From Streptomyces sp. RPT161 (lineage in GTDB: Bacteria; Actinomycetota; Actinomycetes; Streptomycetales; Streptomycetaceae), in assembly GCF_027533845.1 (NCBI RefSeq), contig NZ_JAPZVN010000004.1, positions 124,001 to 188,000 on the forward strand: a stretch of 64,000 bases of DNA. The letters are read 5' to 3'. Below are positions 34,271 to 43,559 of this stretch, piece after piece. Under the pieces are notes generated by a model. That model was given only the letters and a program-made list of their open reading frames with translations, had not been told where the DNA came from and did not search any database. Each line of letters starts with the position of its first letter. The stretch's first letter is position 1. A program made the translations under genes and the position numbers.

Positions 34271-35917
34271 TCAGAACACCGTGACGTCCAACTTGCCGTC
34301 CGCGTACTGGCGTCGGATCACCTTCTTGTCGAACTTGCCCACCGACGTCTTGGGCACGGCGGAGACGATCGTCCAGCGCTCCGGAACCTGCCAGCGGGCG
34401 ACGCGTTCGGTGAGGAAGACGCGCAGCGTGGCGTAGTCGGCCACGGCGCCCTCCTTCAACACCACGGTGGCGAGCGGCCGTTCACCCCACTTCTCGTCGG
34501 GGACCGCGACCACGGCCGCCTCCGCGACGTCGGGGTGGGCCATCAGGTGGTTCTCCAACTCCACCGAGGAGATCCACTCACCGCCCGACTTGATGACGTC
34601 CTTCGCGCGGTCGGTCAGCGTCAGATAACCGTCCGGCGAGATCGCCCCGACGTCGCCGGTGCGCAGCCAGCCGTCGTGGAACTTGTCCTCGGGGGCGAGG
34701 GGTTCGGCTCCGGCGCCGCCGAAGTAGGCGCCCGCGATCCACGGACCGCGCACCTCCAGTTCGCCCGTGCTCGTGCCGTCCCACGGCATCACCTCACCGG
34801 ACGGGCCGATCAACCGGGCCGCCACCGAGGCGGGGAACCGGCCCTGGGTGAACCGGTACGTCCACGCCTCCTCACCGGTGGCTCCGGCCGGGGGGTGGGA
34901 GGTCGTGCCCAGCGGCGAGGTCTCGGTCATCCCCCAGGCGTGGCAGACCTCGATGCCGTGCCGCTCCTGGAAGTCCCGCATCAGCGAGGGCGGGCAGGCC
35001 GAGCCGCCGATGATCACCTGGCGCACCGAGGAGACGTCCCGTGGCCGTTCGGCGAGTTCGGCGAGCAGCCCCTGCCAGATGGTGGGGACGGCGGCGGCGT
35101 GGGTGGGCCGCTCGGCCTCGATCATCTCGGCGATGGCGGCGGGTTGCAGGAACCGGTCGGTCATCAGCATGTTGATGCCCGTCATGAACGCGGCGTGCGG
35201 AATGCCCCAGGCGTTGACGTGGAACATCGGGACGATGGGCAAGGTGGTGTCCCGGTCGGTCAGCGAGAACGACTCGGCCATGTTCACCTGCATCGAGTGC
35301 AGATAGATGGAACGGTGGCTGTAGACGACGCCCTTGGGTTCGCCGGTGGTGCCCGAGGTGTAGCACATCGCCGCGGCCTGCCGTTCGTCCAGCTCCGGCC
35401 ACTCGTACCGCTGCGGGCGGTCCGCGATCAGCGACTCGTACTCGTGGACGGTCGCACGGCAGCCGTCCAGCACGGAGGTGTCGCCGGGACCGACGACGAC
35501 CAGGTGCTCGACGGACTCCAGCCGCGGCAGCAGCGGGGCGAGCAGCGGCAGCAGCGTACCGTTGACCAGGATGACCCGGTCCGCCGCGTGGTTGACGATC
35601 CACGTCAACTGCTCCGGCGGCAACCGCAGGTTGAGCGTGTGCAGCACCGAGCCCATGCACGGGATCGCGAAGTACGCCTCGACGTGCTCCGCGTTGTTCC
35701 ACATCAGCGTCGCCACCCGGTCGTCGGGGGCGACGCCGAGTTCGTCGCGCAGCGCGTGCGCGAGTTGGGCGGCGCGTGCGCCGATTTCGGCGAAGGTCCG
35801 GCGCCGCGGTCCAGCGTCCGCGGTCCAGGTGGTCACCCGCGCTCGACCGTGCACGGTCGAGCCATGGGTCAGAATCCGCGAGACCAGCAGGGGTACGTCC
35901 TGCATCGTGCTCAGCAC
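34271..35917 (-). CDS. Acyl-CoA ligase (AMP-forming, long-chain type)
   Basis: A 548-residue adenylate-forming enzyme that activates a fatty acid or similar carboxylate to its CoA thioester. The P-loop-like [11 protein letters not shown], the A5-type WGMTETSP, the hinge-region [12 protein letters not shown], and the catalytic Lys in [10 protein letters not shown] are all present. I chose GTG at 35917 because AGGAGG lies seven bases upstream; the ATG four codons later is too far from it. It could feed the CoA-thioester operon at 38-40.7 kb, though other genes lie between. Confidence 0.92.
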   Translation of the reverse strand: MLSTMQDVPLLVSRILTHGSTVHGRARVTTWTADAGPRRRTFAEIGARAAQLAHALRDELGVAPDDRVATLMWNNAEHVEAYFAIPCMGSVLHTLNLRLPPEQLTWIVNHAADRVILVNGTLLPLLAPLLPRLESVEHLVVVGPGDTSVLDGCRATVHEYESLIADRPQRYEWPELDERQAAAMCYTSGTTGEPKGVVYSHRSIYLHSMQVNMAESFSLTDRDTTLPIVPMFHVNAWGIPHAAFMTGINMLMTDRFLQPAAIAEMIEAERPTHAAAVPTIWQGLLAELAERPRDVSSVRQVIIGGSACPPSLMRDFQERHGIEVCHAWGMTETSPLGTTSHPPAGATGEEAWTYRFTQGRFPASVAARLIGPSGEVMPWDGTSTGELEVRGPWIAGAYFGGAGAEPLAPEDKFHDGWLRTGDVGAISPDGYLTLTDRAKDVIKSGGEWISSVELENHLMAHPDVAEAAVVAVPDEKWGERPLATVVLKEGAVADYATLRVFLTERVARWQVPERWTIVSAVPKTSVGKFDKKVIRRQYADGKLDVTVF

Positions 35918-36116
35918 CGGGGAGCCTCCTCGTTGACGCACTACGCGAGAGTAGGTTTCCCGTGATTGTGCTGGCATACCGTGCGGTATGGCTAGGCCGC
36001 GACGGGTTCCTTTCGGCCGACCTGGCCCGGCATCGGCGTGCCCCTTCCGCTTCCGATCGGGGGCAGCCGGGACGAGCGGCGCCACCGGGCCACGCGTTCC
36101 CTTCTACGGCGTCCGG

Positions 36117-36629
36117 TTACCAGGCGAGGAGTTCCGGGTCGGAGCGCAGCTTCACCAGGGCCCGGGAGACCGAGCTCTTGACCGTGCCCACCGAGACGCC
36201 GAGCAGCTCGGCGGTCTGCACCTCGGTGAGGTCCTCGTAGTACCGCAGCACGACCATCGCGCGCTGGCGGGCCGGCAGCCGCCCTATGGCGGTCCACAAC
36301 GCGTCGCGCTGCGCCTGGTGCTCGGCCGGGTCGGGGCTGGGGACGCTGCTCTCCGGCAGCTCCTCGCAGGCGAACTCGTCGACGCGGCGCTTGCGCCACT
36401 GCGAGGTGCGCGTGTTGACCAGCGTGCGCCGTACGTAGCCGTCCAGCGCACCGTGGTCGGCGATCCGGTCCCACGCCAGGTAGGTCTTGGCCAGCGCCGT
36501 CTGCAGCAGGTCCTCGGCGTCACACGGGTTGGCGGTCAGGGAACGGGCGGTGCGCAGCAGCACCGGTCCCCTGTCCTGGACATAACTGGTGAACTGCTGC
36601 TGAGCGCTGGTGCACACAGGCGTGGTCAT
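36117..36629 (-). CDS. ECF sigma factor of the SigE-like family
   Basis: A 170-residue group-4 sigma factor. Region 2 contains ANPCDAEDLLQTALAKTYLAWDRI and the -10-reading RTLVNTRTSQWRKRR; region 4 contains YYEDLTEVQTAELLGVSVGTVKSSVSRAL. This group is abundant in actinomycetes. No anti-sigma gene is adjacent: the downstream neighbour is the acyl-CoA ligase and the upstream one the secreted DUF1906 protein. An in-frame start upstream at 36692 is less likely than the ATG at 36629. Confidence 0.9.
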   Translation of the reverse strand: MTTPVCTSAQQQFTSYVQDRGPVLLRTARSLTANPCDAEDLLQTALAKTYLAWDRIADHGALDGYVRRTLVNTRTSQWRKRRVDEFACEELPESSVPSPDPAEHQAQRDALWTAIGRLPARQRAMVVLRYYEDLTEVQTAELLGVSVGTVKSSVSRALVKLRSDPELLAW

Positions 36630-36868
36630 GCACTCAACGCTATGAGCGCCGACGGCGTCGGGGATCGGCCGCAGGTCCCGAAGCTGGGTCACTCTGAAGT
36701 CGTAGGGGTGAGGGTCTCCCTACCTCCCGAGGGTGGACACGGTCCGGGGTTCCACCCGAAGGGACGCCACGGACCACGGCGCGCGTTGCCTGCCGGTCGC
36801 GACAGGATCACATCACGTTGAGTGACGGCCTCCCTCGGCGGCGGGCGCGCGCCGTGCGTGGCCCCGCG

Positions 36869-38134
36869 TCATCCGTCCTTGCGGATGATCGCCACCGGTG
36901 CGTCGACCAGGTCCCGGTCGATGACGAGGGTCCGGCCGCCGTGCGTCTCGCGCTTGTCACCGGCGTACTGGTGGACGCGGCGGTGCGGGCGCCAGGCGCC
37001 GCTGGACAGCTTGGGCTCCTCATAGACGTCCGGCTCCACGCCCCAGTGCGCGAACCACACCAGGTCCGGCAGGTCGGAGTGGCCGTGCCGGCGGGCCCGC
37101 TCCATCTGGGCGATTCCGGCGTTGGCGTTGCTGTAGAAGCCGGGAAGGTATCCGCGGGCGCGCACTTCCCGGCTCCACGCCTGGACGAACTCCAGTACCG
37201 GACGCGTGCAGAACCGGTACTTCGTGTCGTACGACTCCATGTCGAAGTAGATGGGGCTGTTGCGGTCCATGCCGAGGCGCTCCGCGTTGTACACCGCGTC
37301 ATCGGCCTCGTGCGTCGCCTGGCCCTCGATGTCGTCCTCGTCGATCACGTAGGTCCGGTGCCGCTCGTCCGTGGCGCACGGCGACTGCGAGCCGACGTAG
37401 ACCGGCAGCAGCCGCCAGCCCATGCTGGTCACCTTGCGCACCCAGTGGGAGGTGAGGTTGTCCTGGGCGCAGCTACGGGAGATCCCGCCGATGTAGACGC
37501 CGATCGCGCCGTACTTGGAGTCCCGCCAGGCCCGCATGGTGTCCAGCGAGGGCGCGGAGCAGATGTCGAACCCCCAGCCCTGGAAGATCTGGGCGCCGTG
37601 GTGGCGGGGGTCGTCGGTGGTGGGCCACACCCGCGACTGCGCGGCGCGCTGGTGCGGATTGCGCGTGCTGGGCGGGGTCGGGGCCGGTGAGGCGGGGGGC
37701 TGCGTGTGCCCCGGGTCGCCGGGGATGTCCACGCCGCCCACGATGCCCACGCCGCCCAGGTCGCCGAGGTCGCCCAGGTTGCCCAGGTCCCGAAGGTCGC
37801 CCAGGTCCGGCAGCCGCAGGTCACCGGGCCAGCCGGGGCCCGGGAAGGGGTTGCCGGGCTGCCCGGGGCCGGGCAGCGGACCGGGTCCGAGCTGTGCCGG
37901 TCCGGACCCCGGGCCGGGGTCACGCGGCCGACGCGACGGTGCGCGGTTGACGCCGCCGGGTCTACGCGACGGTGCCCGGCCGGTGCGGCGTCCCTCGGTG
38001 GTGGTGACCCTCTGGTGCGGGCCCGGCCGCCGGGCCGAGCCCTTCGCCGCGACCGGCATGATGCCCGCGACAGCGCAAGCGAGGGACGCCACCATGACAA
38101 GCACAAGTCGGATGATCCGGTTGTTATCACGCAT
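36869..38134 (-). CDS. Secreted DUF1906 (glycoside-hydrolase-like) protein
   Basis: 421 residues. A signal peptide (RLVLVMVASLACAVAGIMPVAAKG) is followed by a ~145-residue Pro/Gly/Arg-rich linker that contains a striking run of (L/x)GDL units around residues 107-128, then a DUF1906 domain from about 184 (GWGFDICSAPSLDTMRAW) with acidic residues in YFDMESYD, a TIM-barrel relative of the GH25 lysozymes. It probably acts on peptidoglycan or another wall polymer; activity is not proven for the family. The linker suits wall anchoring or multimer formation. The ribosome-binding site is weak. Confidence 0.85.
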   Translation of the reverse strand: MRDNNRIIRLVLVMVASLACAVAGIMPVAAKGSARRPGPHQRVTTTEGRRTGRAPSRRPGGVNRAPSRRPRDPGPGSGPAQLGPGPLPGPGQPGNPFPGPGWPGDLRLPDLGDLRDLGNLGDLGDLGGVGIVGGVDIPGDPGHTQPPASPAPTPPSTRNPHQRAAQSRVWPTTDDPRHHGAQIFQGWGFDICSAPSLDTMRAWRDSKYGAIGVYIGGISRSCAQDNLTSHWVRKVTSMGWRLLPVYVGSQSPCATDERHRTYVIDEDDIEGQATHEADDAVYNAERLGMDRNSPIYFDMESYDTKYRFCTRPVLEFVQAWSREVRARGYLPGFYSNANAGIAQMERARRHGHSDLPDLVWFAHWGVEPDVYEEPKLSSGAWRPHRRVHQYAGDKRETHGGRTLVIDRDLVDAPVAIIRKDG

Positions 38135-38247
38135 GACGGGGAGTCAAAAGGGCGACGGGCACGGTACGCGGGAGGCGCGCCCCGTGGGACGTCGGGTTCA
38201 GCCGTCTGCACCCATCGGGTCCCCCGTGAGTGGCGTGAGGGCGGCCG

Positions 38248-39432
38248 TCAGCCGTCGCGGCCCAGCAGCAGCCCGGAGGTCGGCACGCCGGTGCCCGCGG
38301 TCACCAGGGCACAGGAGGCGTCCGGGACCTGGTTGACGCTGGTGCCCCGCATCTGCCGCACGGCCTCGGCGATGCCGTTCATGCCGTGCAGATACGCTTC
38401 GCCGAGCTGGCCGCCGTGGGTGTTGACCGGCAGCCGCCCGTCGATCTCCAGCCCGCCGTCGGCGGCGAAGCCGGCCGCCTCACCGCGCCCGCAGAAGCCG
38501 AACTCCTCCAGTTGCATCAGCACGAACGGCGAGAAGTGGTCGTACAGCACGGCCGTGTCCACATCGCCCGGCCCGAGCCCGGAGGTGCGCCACAACTGGC
38601 GGGCCACCACCCCCATCTCCGGCAGCCCGGTGAGGTCGTCGCGGTAGAAGCTGGTCATCTGCTGCTGCGCGCGGCCCGCGCCCTGTGCCGCCGCGGTGAT
38701 GACGGCAGGGCGTTGCCGCAGGTCACGGGCGCGCTCCAGGGTAGTGACGACGAGTGCCTGGCCACCGTCGGTCTCCTGGCAGCAGTCGAGCAGCCGCAGC
38801 GGTTCCGCGATCCAGCGCGAGGCGGCGTGGTCGGCGAGGGTGATGGGCCTGCCGTGGAAGTACGCGGCCGGGTTCGTCGCGGCGTGCCGGCGGTCGGCGA
38901 CCGCGACCGGCCCGAAGGCGTCCGGGCCCAGCGCGTACGTGTACAGGTACCGCTGGGCGGCCATCGCGACCCAGGAGGCGGGCGTCAGCAGGCCGAACGG
39001 CAGCACCCAGCCCAGTGCCACGCCCTCGGCGGACGGTTCGCGGTGCTGGACGCCGGAGCCGAAGCGGCGGCCGGAGCGCTCGTTGAACGCCCGGTAGCAG
39101 ACCACCACCTCGGCCACCCCCGCCGCCACCGCGAGCGCCGCCTGCTGGACGGTGGCGCATGCCGCGCCGCCGCCGTAGTGGACGCGGGAGAAGAAGGTCA
39201 GCTCGCCCATGCCGGTCGCCTGGGCGACGGTGATCTCCGGGCTGGTGTCCATGGTGAAGGTGACCAGCCCGTCGACGTCGGCGGGGCGCAGCCCCGCGTC
39301 GTCCAGCGCGGCGCGTACCGCCTCGGCGGCGAGCGAGAGTTCGCTACGGCCGGAGTCCTTGGTGAACGCGGTGGCGCCGATCCCCACGATCGCGGCCCGC
39401 CCTCCCAGAGCATCAGGACCGTGCAGGCTCAT
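38248..39432 (-). CDS. Ltp2-like thiolase-fold lipid-transfer protein (aldolase candidate)
   Basis: 394 residues with a thiolase fold (AAIVGIGATAFTKDSGRS, VHYGGGAACATVQQAA, NTHGGQLGEAYLHGMNGI). In this SCP2-thiolase/Ltp2 group the protein works as a retro-aldolase that cleaves a hydroxyacyl-CoA side chain together with a DUF35 partner. Here a MaoC and a MaoC-DUF35 gene precede it on the same strand, overlapping by 20 bases and abutting respectively, the same order as Rv3542c-Rv3541c-Rv3540c of the M. tuberculosis cholesterol side-chain operon. Acyl-CoA dehydrogenase and P450 genes found there are missing. The actual substrate is unknown. Confidence 0.85.
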   Translation of the reverse strand: MSLHGPDALGGRAAIVGIGATAFTKDSGRSELSLAAEAVRAALDDAGLRPADVDGLVTFTMDTSPEITVAQATGMGELTFFSRVHYGGGAACATVQQAALAVAAGVAEVVVCYRAFNERSGRRFGSGVQHREPSAEGVALGWVLPFGLLTPASWVAMAAQRYLYTYALGPDAFGPVAVADRRHAATNPAAYFHGRPITLADHAASRWIAEPLRLLDCCQETDGGQALVVTTLERARDLRQRPAVITAAAQGAGRAQQQMTSFYRDDLTGLPEMGVVARQLWRTSGLGPGDVDTAVLYDHFSPFVLMQLEEFGFCGRGEAAGFAADGGLEIDGRLPVNTHGGQLGEAYLHGMNGIAEAVRQMRGTSVNQVPDASCALVTAGTGVPTSGLLLGRDG

Positions 39433-39835
39433 GGCCGCCTCCCCGTGGCAGACGGATGGTGACCTGTCCGGTGACGTGCTGGCCGAGCGCGTTGGCGCCC
39501 GTCACCTCGATGACGGCCGTCTCGCCGTCGGCGTCGGTGCCCATGGACGTGACCCGTCCGCTCAACTCCATCTCGCCGTCCGGGTAGTTGGGGACGCCCA
39601 GCCGGATGGCGACCTTGCGCAGTTCGGCGGCCGGCCCCAGGCGCTCGGCGATGTAGCGGCCGACCAGGCCGTTGGTGGTGAGGATGTTCATGAAGATGTC
39701 GGGGGAGCCCTTGGCGCGGGCGGCCTCGGCGTCGTGGTGCACGTCCTGGTAGTCGCGGGTGGCGATGGCACCGGCGACGATCAGGGTTCGGGTGATCGGT
39801 ATGCGCAGCGGCGCCAGTTCGTCACCGGCACGCAT
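39413..39835 (-). CDS. MaoC-like enoyl-CoA hydratase subunit (ChsH1-like)
   Basis: A 140-residue single hot-dog protein. DYQDVHHDAEAAR resembles the catalytic Asp/His hydratase motif, and SPDIFMNILTTNGLVGRY the following helix. In the steroid system ChsH1 forms a heterotetramer with ChsH2 and hydrates a 2-enoyl-CoA. Its ATG abuts the stop of the ChsH2-like gene and its end overlaps the Ltp2-like start, so the three are translationally coupled. Confidence 0.85.
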   Translation of the reverse strand: MRAGDELAPLRIPITRTLIVAGAIATRDYQDVHHDAEAARAKGSPDIFMNILTTNGLVGRYIAERLGPAAELRKVAIRLGVPNYPDGEMELSGRVTSMGTDADGETAVIEVTGANALGQHVTGQVTIRLPRGGGHEPARS

Positions 39836-40720
39836 CTAAACCTCCTCCTTCGCCCGAAACACCGGAAGCGTCAACTCCGAGTCGACGCCGGTGAATTCGA
39901 GCTCCACCGGCATACCGATGCGCACCTTGTCGCACGGGACACCGGTCACGTTGGCGACCATCCGCACCCCTTCGGCCAGCTCCACCAGCACGACCGCGTA
40001 CGGGGGGTCGAAGGCCGGGAACGGCGGATGGTGCATGACGACATACGAGTAGACGGTGCCGGAGCCGCTCGCCCTGACGGTGTCCCACTCCTGCCCACCG
40101 CACCGGTCGCATCCCGGCAGCCAGGGGAAGCGCGGTGTAGCGCAGTGCGTGCATCGCTGGATGAGCAGTTCGCGGCGCGAAACCCCGTCCCAGAAACCGG
40201 CGTTGTCACGGTTGACGACCGGGCGCGGCCGTTTGGCGGGCGCCTTCCGATGTACGGGTGCGTACTTGAGGATCCGGAAGCGGTGGGTGCCGACCGGTTC
40301 CGCTGCGCAGCGCAGGTCCATCCTGGTGGTGATGAAGTAACCGGTGCCCAGTTTGGTGGCCTTGGGTGGCGAGACCGACTCGATGACGGCGTCGAAGGCG
40401 ATCCGGTCGCCGGGGCGCAGTGGTCGCAGGTACTCCTGCTCGCAGTCCGTGGCGACGACGGCGGTGAACCCGGCGGCGTCGAGGGCGCCCAGCAGTTCGT
40501 CGTACGGCCCGGACCGGTCGCCGTGGCCGGGGAGTCCAGCCATGGTCCACACCTGCAGCATGGTGGCGGGCGCGGAACCGTCAGCGGGTACGGGGTGGCC
40601 CAGCGCCTCGCACCAGTGCCTGATCATGGGGGAGTTGACGGGATCCCTTCCCTCGCCCCCGGTGACGGCCGACCGCCCCTCATACGCCTTGATCCGCTCA
40701 TAGAGCCCCGCATCCGCCAT
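39836..40720 (-). CDS. MaoC-DUF35 fusion (ChsH2-like)
   Basis: A 294-residue protein: N-terminal half a degenerate MaoC hot-dog (to about residue 150), C-terminal half a DUF35 OB-fold with a rubredoxin-like zinc ribbon, CTHCATPRFPWLPGCDRCG. In ChsH2 the MaoC half pairs with ChsH1 for hydration and the DUF35 half docks the Ltp2 aldolase so the product is passed on. The start is the ATG at 40720, with a weak CAGGA site. It is the first gene of the three-gene operon. Confidence 0.87.
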   Translation of the reverse strand: MADAGLYERIKAYEGRSAVTGGEGRDPVNSPMIRHWCEALGHPVPADGSAPATMLQVWTMAGLPGHGDRSGPYDELLGALDAAGFTAVVATDCEQEYLRPLRPGDRIAFDAVIESVSPPKATKLGTGYFITTRMDLRCAAEPVGTHRFRILKYAPVHRKAPAKRPRPVVNRDNAGFWDGVSRRELLIQRCTHCATPRFPWLPGCDRCGGQEWDTVRASGSGTVYSYVVMHHPPFPAFDPPYAVVLVELAEGVRMVANVTGVPCDKVRIGMPVELEFTGVDSELTLPVFRAKEEV

Positions 40721-40757
40721 ATCCTGACTGTCCGTCAGATTAGCTGGGGGCGTCAAG

Positions 40758-40800
40758 ACGCCGGGAGGTTGTCCACACCCTGTGGACAACCTCCCGGCGT
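40758..40800. repeat. Perfect 20-bp inverted repeat carrying two DnaA boxes
   Basis: ACGCCGGGAGGTTGTCCACA and its exact complement flank CCC. Each arm ends in TTGTCCACA, the preferred Streptomyces DnaA box, in opposite directions (40769-40777 and 40781-40789). It lies between nepA and the ChsH2-like gene and may also work as the nepA terminator, though there is no T-run. Confidence 0.8.
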
Positions 40801-40926
40801 CCACGGCAGCCCCAAAAAGGCTGTGCGACGGCATCGATCATGCCGCCGCACAGCCACCTCACCGACCTGCCGCGCGGGACTCCGGCGCCGCTACCTACGG
40901 AAGCGCGCCGAGGGCTCGCGCCGCCT

Positions 40927-41184
40927 TCACCAGCACCTGGAGAAGATCACCCGCACATTCTGCTGCTCGATTCGGGTATCACCGGACCCGTTCACACTGG
41001 CGGTGTTGCTCTGGTTCGTGGCGCCCGCGCCCGAGGACACCTGTCCCGTGCTGTTGACGCTCGACTGCGAGTGGTCGTTGGCGAAGGAACCGTTGTCCGC
41101 CGAGGCGGTGCCCGCGAACAGAACCGCGGTGAGCGGCAACGCGGCGAAGGCGGCCAGGACACGGGCGGTACGGATCTTGCTCAT
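40927..41184 (-). CDS. nepA: Small secreted spore/cell-wall protein (NepA-like)
   Basis: 85 residues: a signal peptide (MSKIRTARVLAAFAALPLTAVLFAGTASA split by cleavage near residue 29) and a ~56-residue mature part that is hydrophilic, Ser/Asn/Gln-rich (SSVNSTGQVSSGAGATNQSN) and ends RVIFSRCW. NepA of S. coelicolor is a small, insoluble wall protein that keeps spores dormant and depends on SigN; position relative to the sigma gene and DUF1906 neighbour agrees with that locus. I found no SigB/F-type promoter in the 200 bases upstream. GGGAGG precedes the ATG. Composition also recalls chaplins, but the chaplin hydrophobic domain is absent. Confidence 0.7.
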   Translation of the reverse strand: MSKIRTARVLAAFAALPLTAVLFAGTASADNGSFANDHSQSSVNSTGQVSSGAGATNQSNTASVNGSGDTRIEQQNVRVIFSRCW

Positions 41185-41755
41185 GTTCAATTCCTCCCAG
41201 GCTGGTGTGGGCGAGCGGCCGGCCAACCGCTTCGCCACCTCTGCGGCGCCGCGAATCCAGACTTGCCCACGGGAACCACCAAGAACCACTCCGGGCACTC
41301 CATTTACCTCGCAAGCGTGACGATCTGTCGATAAACATGGCTTCAGGAAGTCGACTTGGCGACGCGTGAGAGTCACGTGCGGAAACGCACCCGTCGGCAT
41401 CAGGCCCAGCCGAGCTGCCGCCGCGGCCCCTGGCCGCGGCGGCCCCCCCGCCCTTGCCCACGCGGCCGGATCAACGGCCGCCCACTGTCAGGGAGATGGC
41501 TGATGCCGTCCCCCGACTGGAATCCCGCTCTGCCTGAACCCGACGGCGGACGCGTACGATCTCGCCGCGCTGGCCCGTGAGGCCGCGGCGTCGCCGAAAC
41601 CGGTCGAGCACTGCGGAGACCCTCGCGACCAGGAGCGGCCCACAGGGGTCTCCCACCGAGGCGGACGCCGTAGGCACCGAGGGACGGGAGTACGCCGAAG
41701 GGGTGCCCCCGTTCTCGGGAGCACCCCTTCTGACCAGCACCTACGCTGACCTGCG
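41185..41755. other. Intergenic region upstream of nepA
   Basis: About 570 bases. It should hold the nepA promoter on the minus strand. A short plus-strand stretch near 41530-41600 reads like protein (DAYDLAALAREAA) but is interrupted by a stop shortly upstream and has no start; at most it is a gene relic. Confidence 0.5.
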
Positions 41756-41842
41756 CGGAGAGTGTGGGATTTGAACCCACGGTGACATCGCTGCCACGAC
41801 GGTTTTCAAGACCGTTCCCTTAGGCCGCTCGGGCAACTCTCC
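41756..41842 (-). tRNA. tRNA-Ser (anticodon TGA)
   Basis: Acceptor GGAGAGT pairs with ACTCTCC, anticodon loop CTTGAAA, long variable arm, T-loop GTTCAAATC; CCA not encoded. Confidence 0.96.
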
Positions 41843-41899
41843 CCCGCGTCGTCTGGCGACGCGAGGGACAGCCTAGCCGGTTCGGTGGGATCTTGTCGG

Positions 41900-43321
41900 T
41901 CAGCTGTCGCCCTTGCGTTCGCCCAGGGTGACCGTGGTGGTGTGGGTGGAGCCGCCGCGCTGATAGGTGATCTGGACCTGGTCGCCGGGGCGGTGCTGCC
42001 AGATCGTGCCGATCAGGGTGGGGCCGCTGTCGATCATGGTGTCGTCGAGCTTGGTGATCACATCGCCCGCCTTGAGGCCCGCCTTGTCGCCCGGGCCGCC
42101 CGGAGTGACCGCCGAACCGCCGTTGGCGCCGTTGTCGGAGATCTGGGCGCCCTGGCCGTTGTAGTTCATGTTCACGGACAGGCCCATCACCGCGTACACC
42201 GGCTGGCCGGTCCTGATCAGGGTGTCGGCCACGTACTTCGCCTCGTTGATCGGGATGGCGAAGCCGAGACCGATACTGCCCGCCTGCGACGAGCCGCCGA
42301 ACATGTTCCCGCCACCGTTGTTGGCCGACTGGATGGCCGAGTTGACGCCGATCACCGCGCCGTTGGCGTTGAGCAGCGGGCCGCCGGAGTTGCCGGGGTT
42401 GATGGAGGCGTCGGTCTGCAGGGCGCTCATGTAGGAGGCGGTGGTGCCCTGGCCGTCGCTGGAGGCGACCGGACGGTTCTTGGCACTGACGATGCCGGTG
42501 GTGACCGTGCCCGACAGGCCGAAGGGCGCACCGATCGCGATCGTCGCGTCGCCGACCTGGGCCTGGTCGGAGTTGCCGAGCGGCAGCGGGGTCAGCTTGG
42601 CGTCGCCCGCGTTCTTGAGCTTGATCACGGCGATGTCGTAGCCCTGGGCGCGGCCGACCACCTCGGCGTCGTATGTCTTGCCGTTGGAGAAGGTGACGGT
42701 CAGCTTGCCGCCGCCCGCGGCGGGGGCCACCACATGGTTGTTGGTGAGGATGTGGCCCTGCGTGTCGTAGACGAAGCCGGTGCCGGTGCCGCTCTCCTGG
42801 CTGCCGCTGGCGTTGATGGTCACCACGCTGGGCAGTGCCTTGTTCGCTATTCCGGCGATCGAGTTGGGCGGGCGGTTGAGCGCCTTGGGGTCGACGGCGG
42901 ACGACACTGTGGTCGAGCCGTTGTCGGCGCGGTTGGCCGCCCAGTAGCCGATGCCGCCGCCGACGCCGCCCGCGACCAGCGCGGCCACGATGACCGCGAC
43001 GACCAGACCGCCGGCGCCACGGCGCTTCGGTTCGGGCGTGGGGCTCAGCGCGTACGAACCGTACGGGTCCTGCGGGCCGTTCGGCGGCTGCTGTCCGAGC
43101 GGCGGCTGGCCCAGCGGCGGGGGCGGTGGCGCAGTGGGCTGGCCGGGGACGGAGAAGGCCGACGGCGGTACCGGAGGCGGCGTGCTGGGGTGCGTCGGGG
43201 GGACGGGGGGCATCTGCGCGGTGTCGCGGGGCTGCTCCGAGACGCCCGGCTCGCCCTCCAAGGGCCGGCCGCCACCGTCCTGCCCGGAGGCGGGGAGGCC
43301 GCCCTCGTTCTCGGTGCTCAC
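41900..43321 (-). CDS. HtrA-like serine protease with PDZ domain
   Basis: 473 residues: a Pro-rich cytoplasmic tail (~100 residues), one membrane anchor (GGLVVAVIVAALVAGGVGGGIGYWA), a trypsin-like domain with catalytic His in LTNNHVV, Asp in GYDIAVI and Ser in NPGNSGGPLL, and a C-terminal PDZ domain (VTPGGPGDKAGLKAGDVITKLDD). It is an extracytoplasmic quality-control protease. Start GTG at 43321 has GAGGAG upstream; the long open frame before it is not conserved in composition. A tRNA-Ser lies just downstream on the same strand. Confidence 0.95.
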   Translation of the reverse strand: MSTENEGGLPASGQDGGGRPLEGEPGVSEQPRDTAQMPPVPPTHPSTPPPVPPSAFSVPGQPTAPPPPPLGQPPLGQQPPNGPQDPYGSYALSPTPEPKRRGAGGLVVAVIVAALVAGGVGGGIGYWAANRADNGSTTVSSAVDPKALNRPPNSIAGIANKALPSVVTINASGSQESGTGTGFVYDTQGHILTNNHVVAPAAGGGKLTVTFSNGKTYDAEVVGRAQGYDIAVIKLKNAGDAKLTPLPLGNSDQAQVGDATIAIGAPFGLSGTVTTGIVSAKNRPVASSDGQGTTASYMSALQTDASINPGNSGGPLLNANGAVIGVNSAIQSANNGGGNMFGGSSQAGSIGLGFAIPINEAKYVADTLIRTGQPVYAVMGLSVNMNYNGQGAQISDNGANGGSAVTPGGPGDKAGLKAGDVITKLDDTMIDSGPTLIGTIWQHRPGDQVQITYQRGGSTHTTTVTLGERKGDS

Positions 43322-43559
43322 AGCTGTATCTCCTCGAAGGTGCGCGATGGGACGCGATGCGGGGCTGACGGGGGCCGCCAGCTGACTGACAGGGGAAAGA
43401 GTGCCGTAGCACAGTTTTTCCCATGGGCCGTCGGACCACCGTAAGCAGTCCCCGCCCAGGTGGCCGTCCTCCTTTACAAGCGGCGAAACGGCCACCCCTC
43501 ATGAAGGGGAAAACTCTGACCAATCGGACTCTGTCACCAGACGATGGCACGATAACCCC

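Noticed and set aside
40927-41184. Classification of the small secreted protein as a chaplin
   Set aside because: Chaplins have a ~40-residue hydrophobic, Cys-paired domain that is missing; locus context fits NepA better.
39209-41320. A 703-codon plus-strand frame across the Ltp2-like operon and nepA
   Set aside because: It crosses three well-supported minus-strand genes and the palindrome; no domain is visible.
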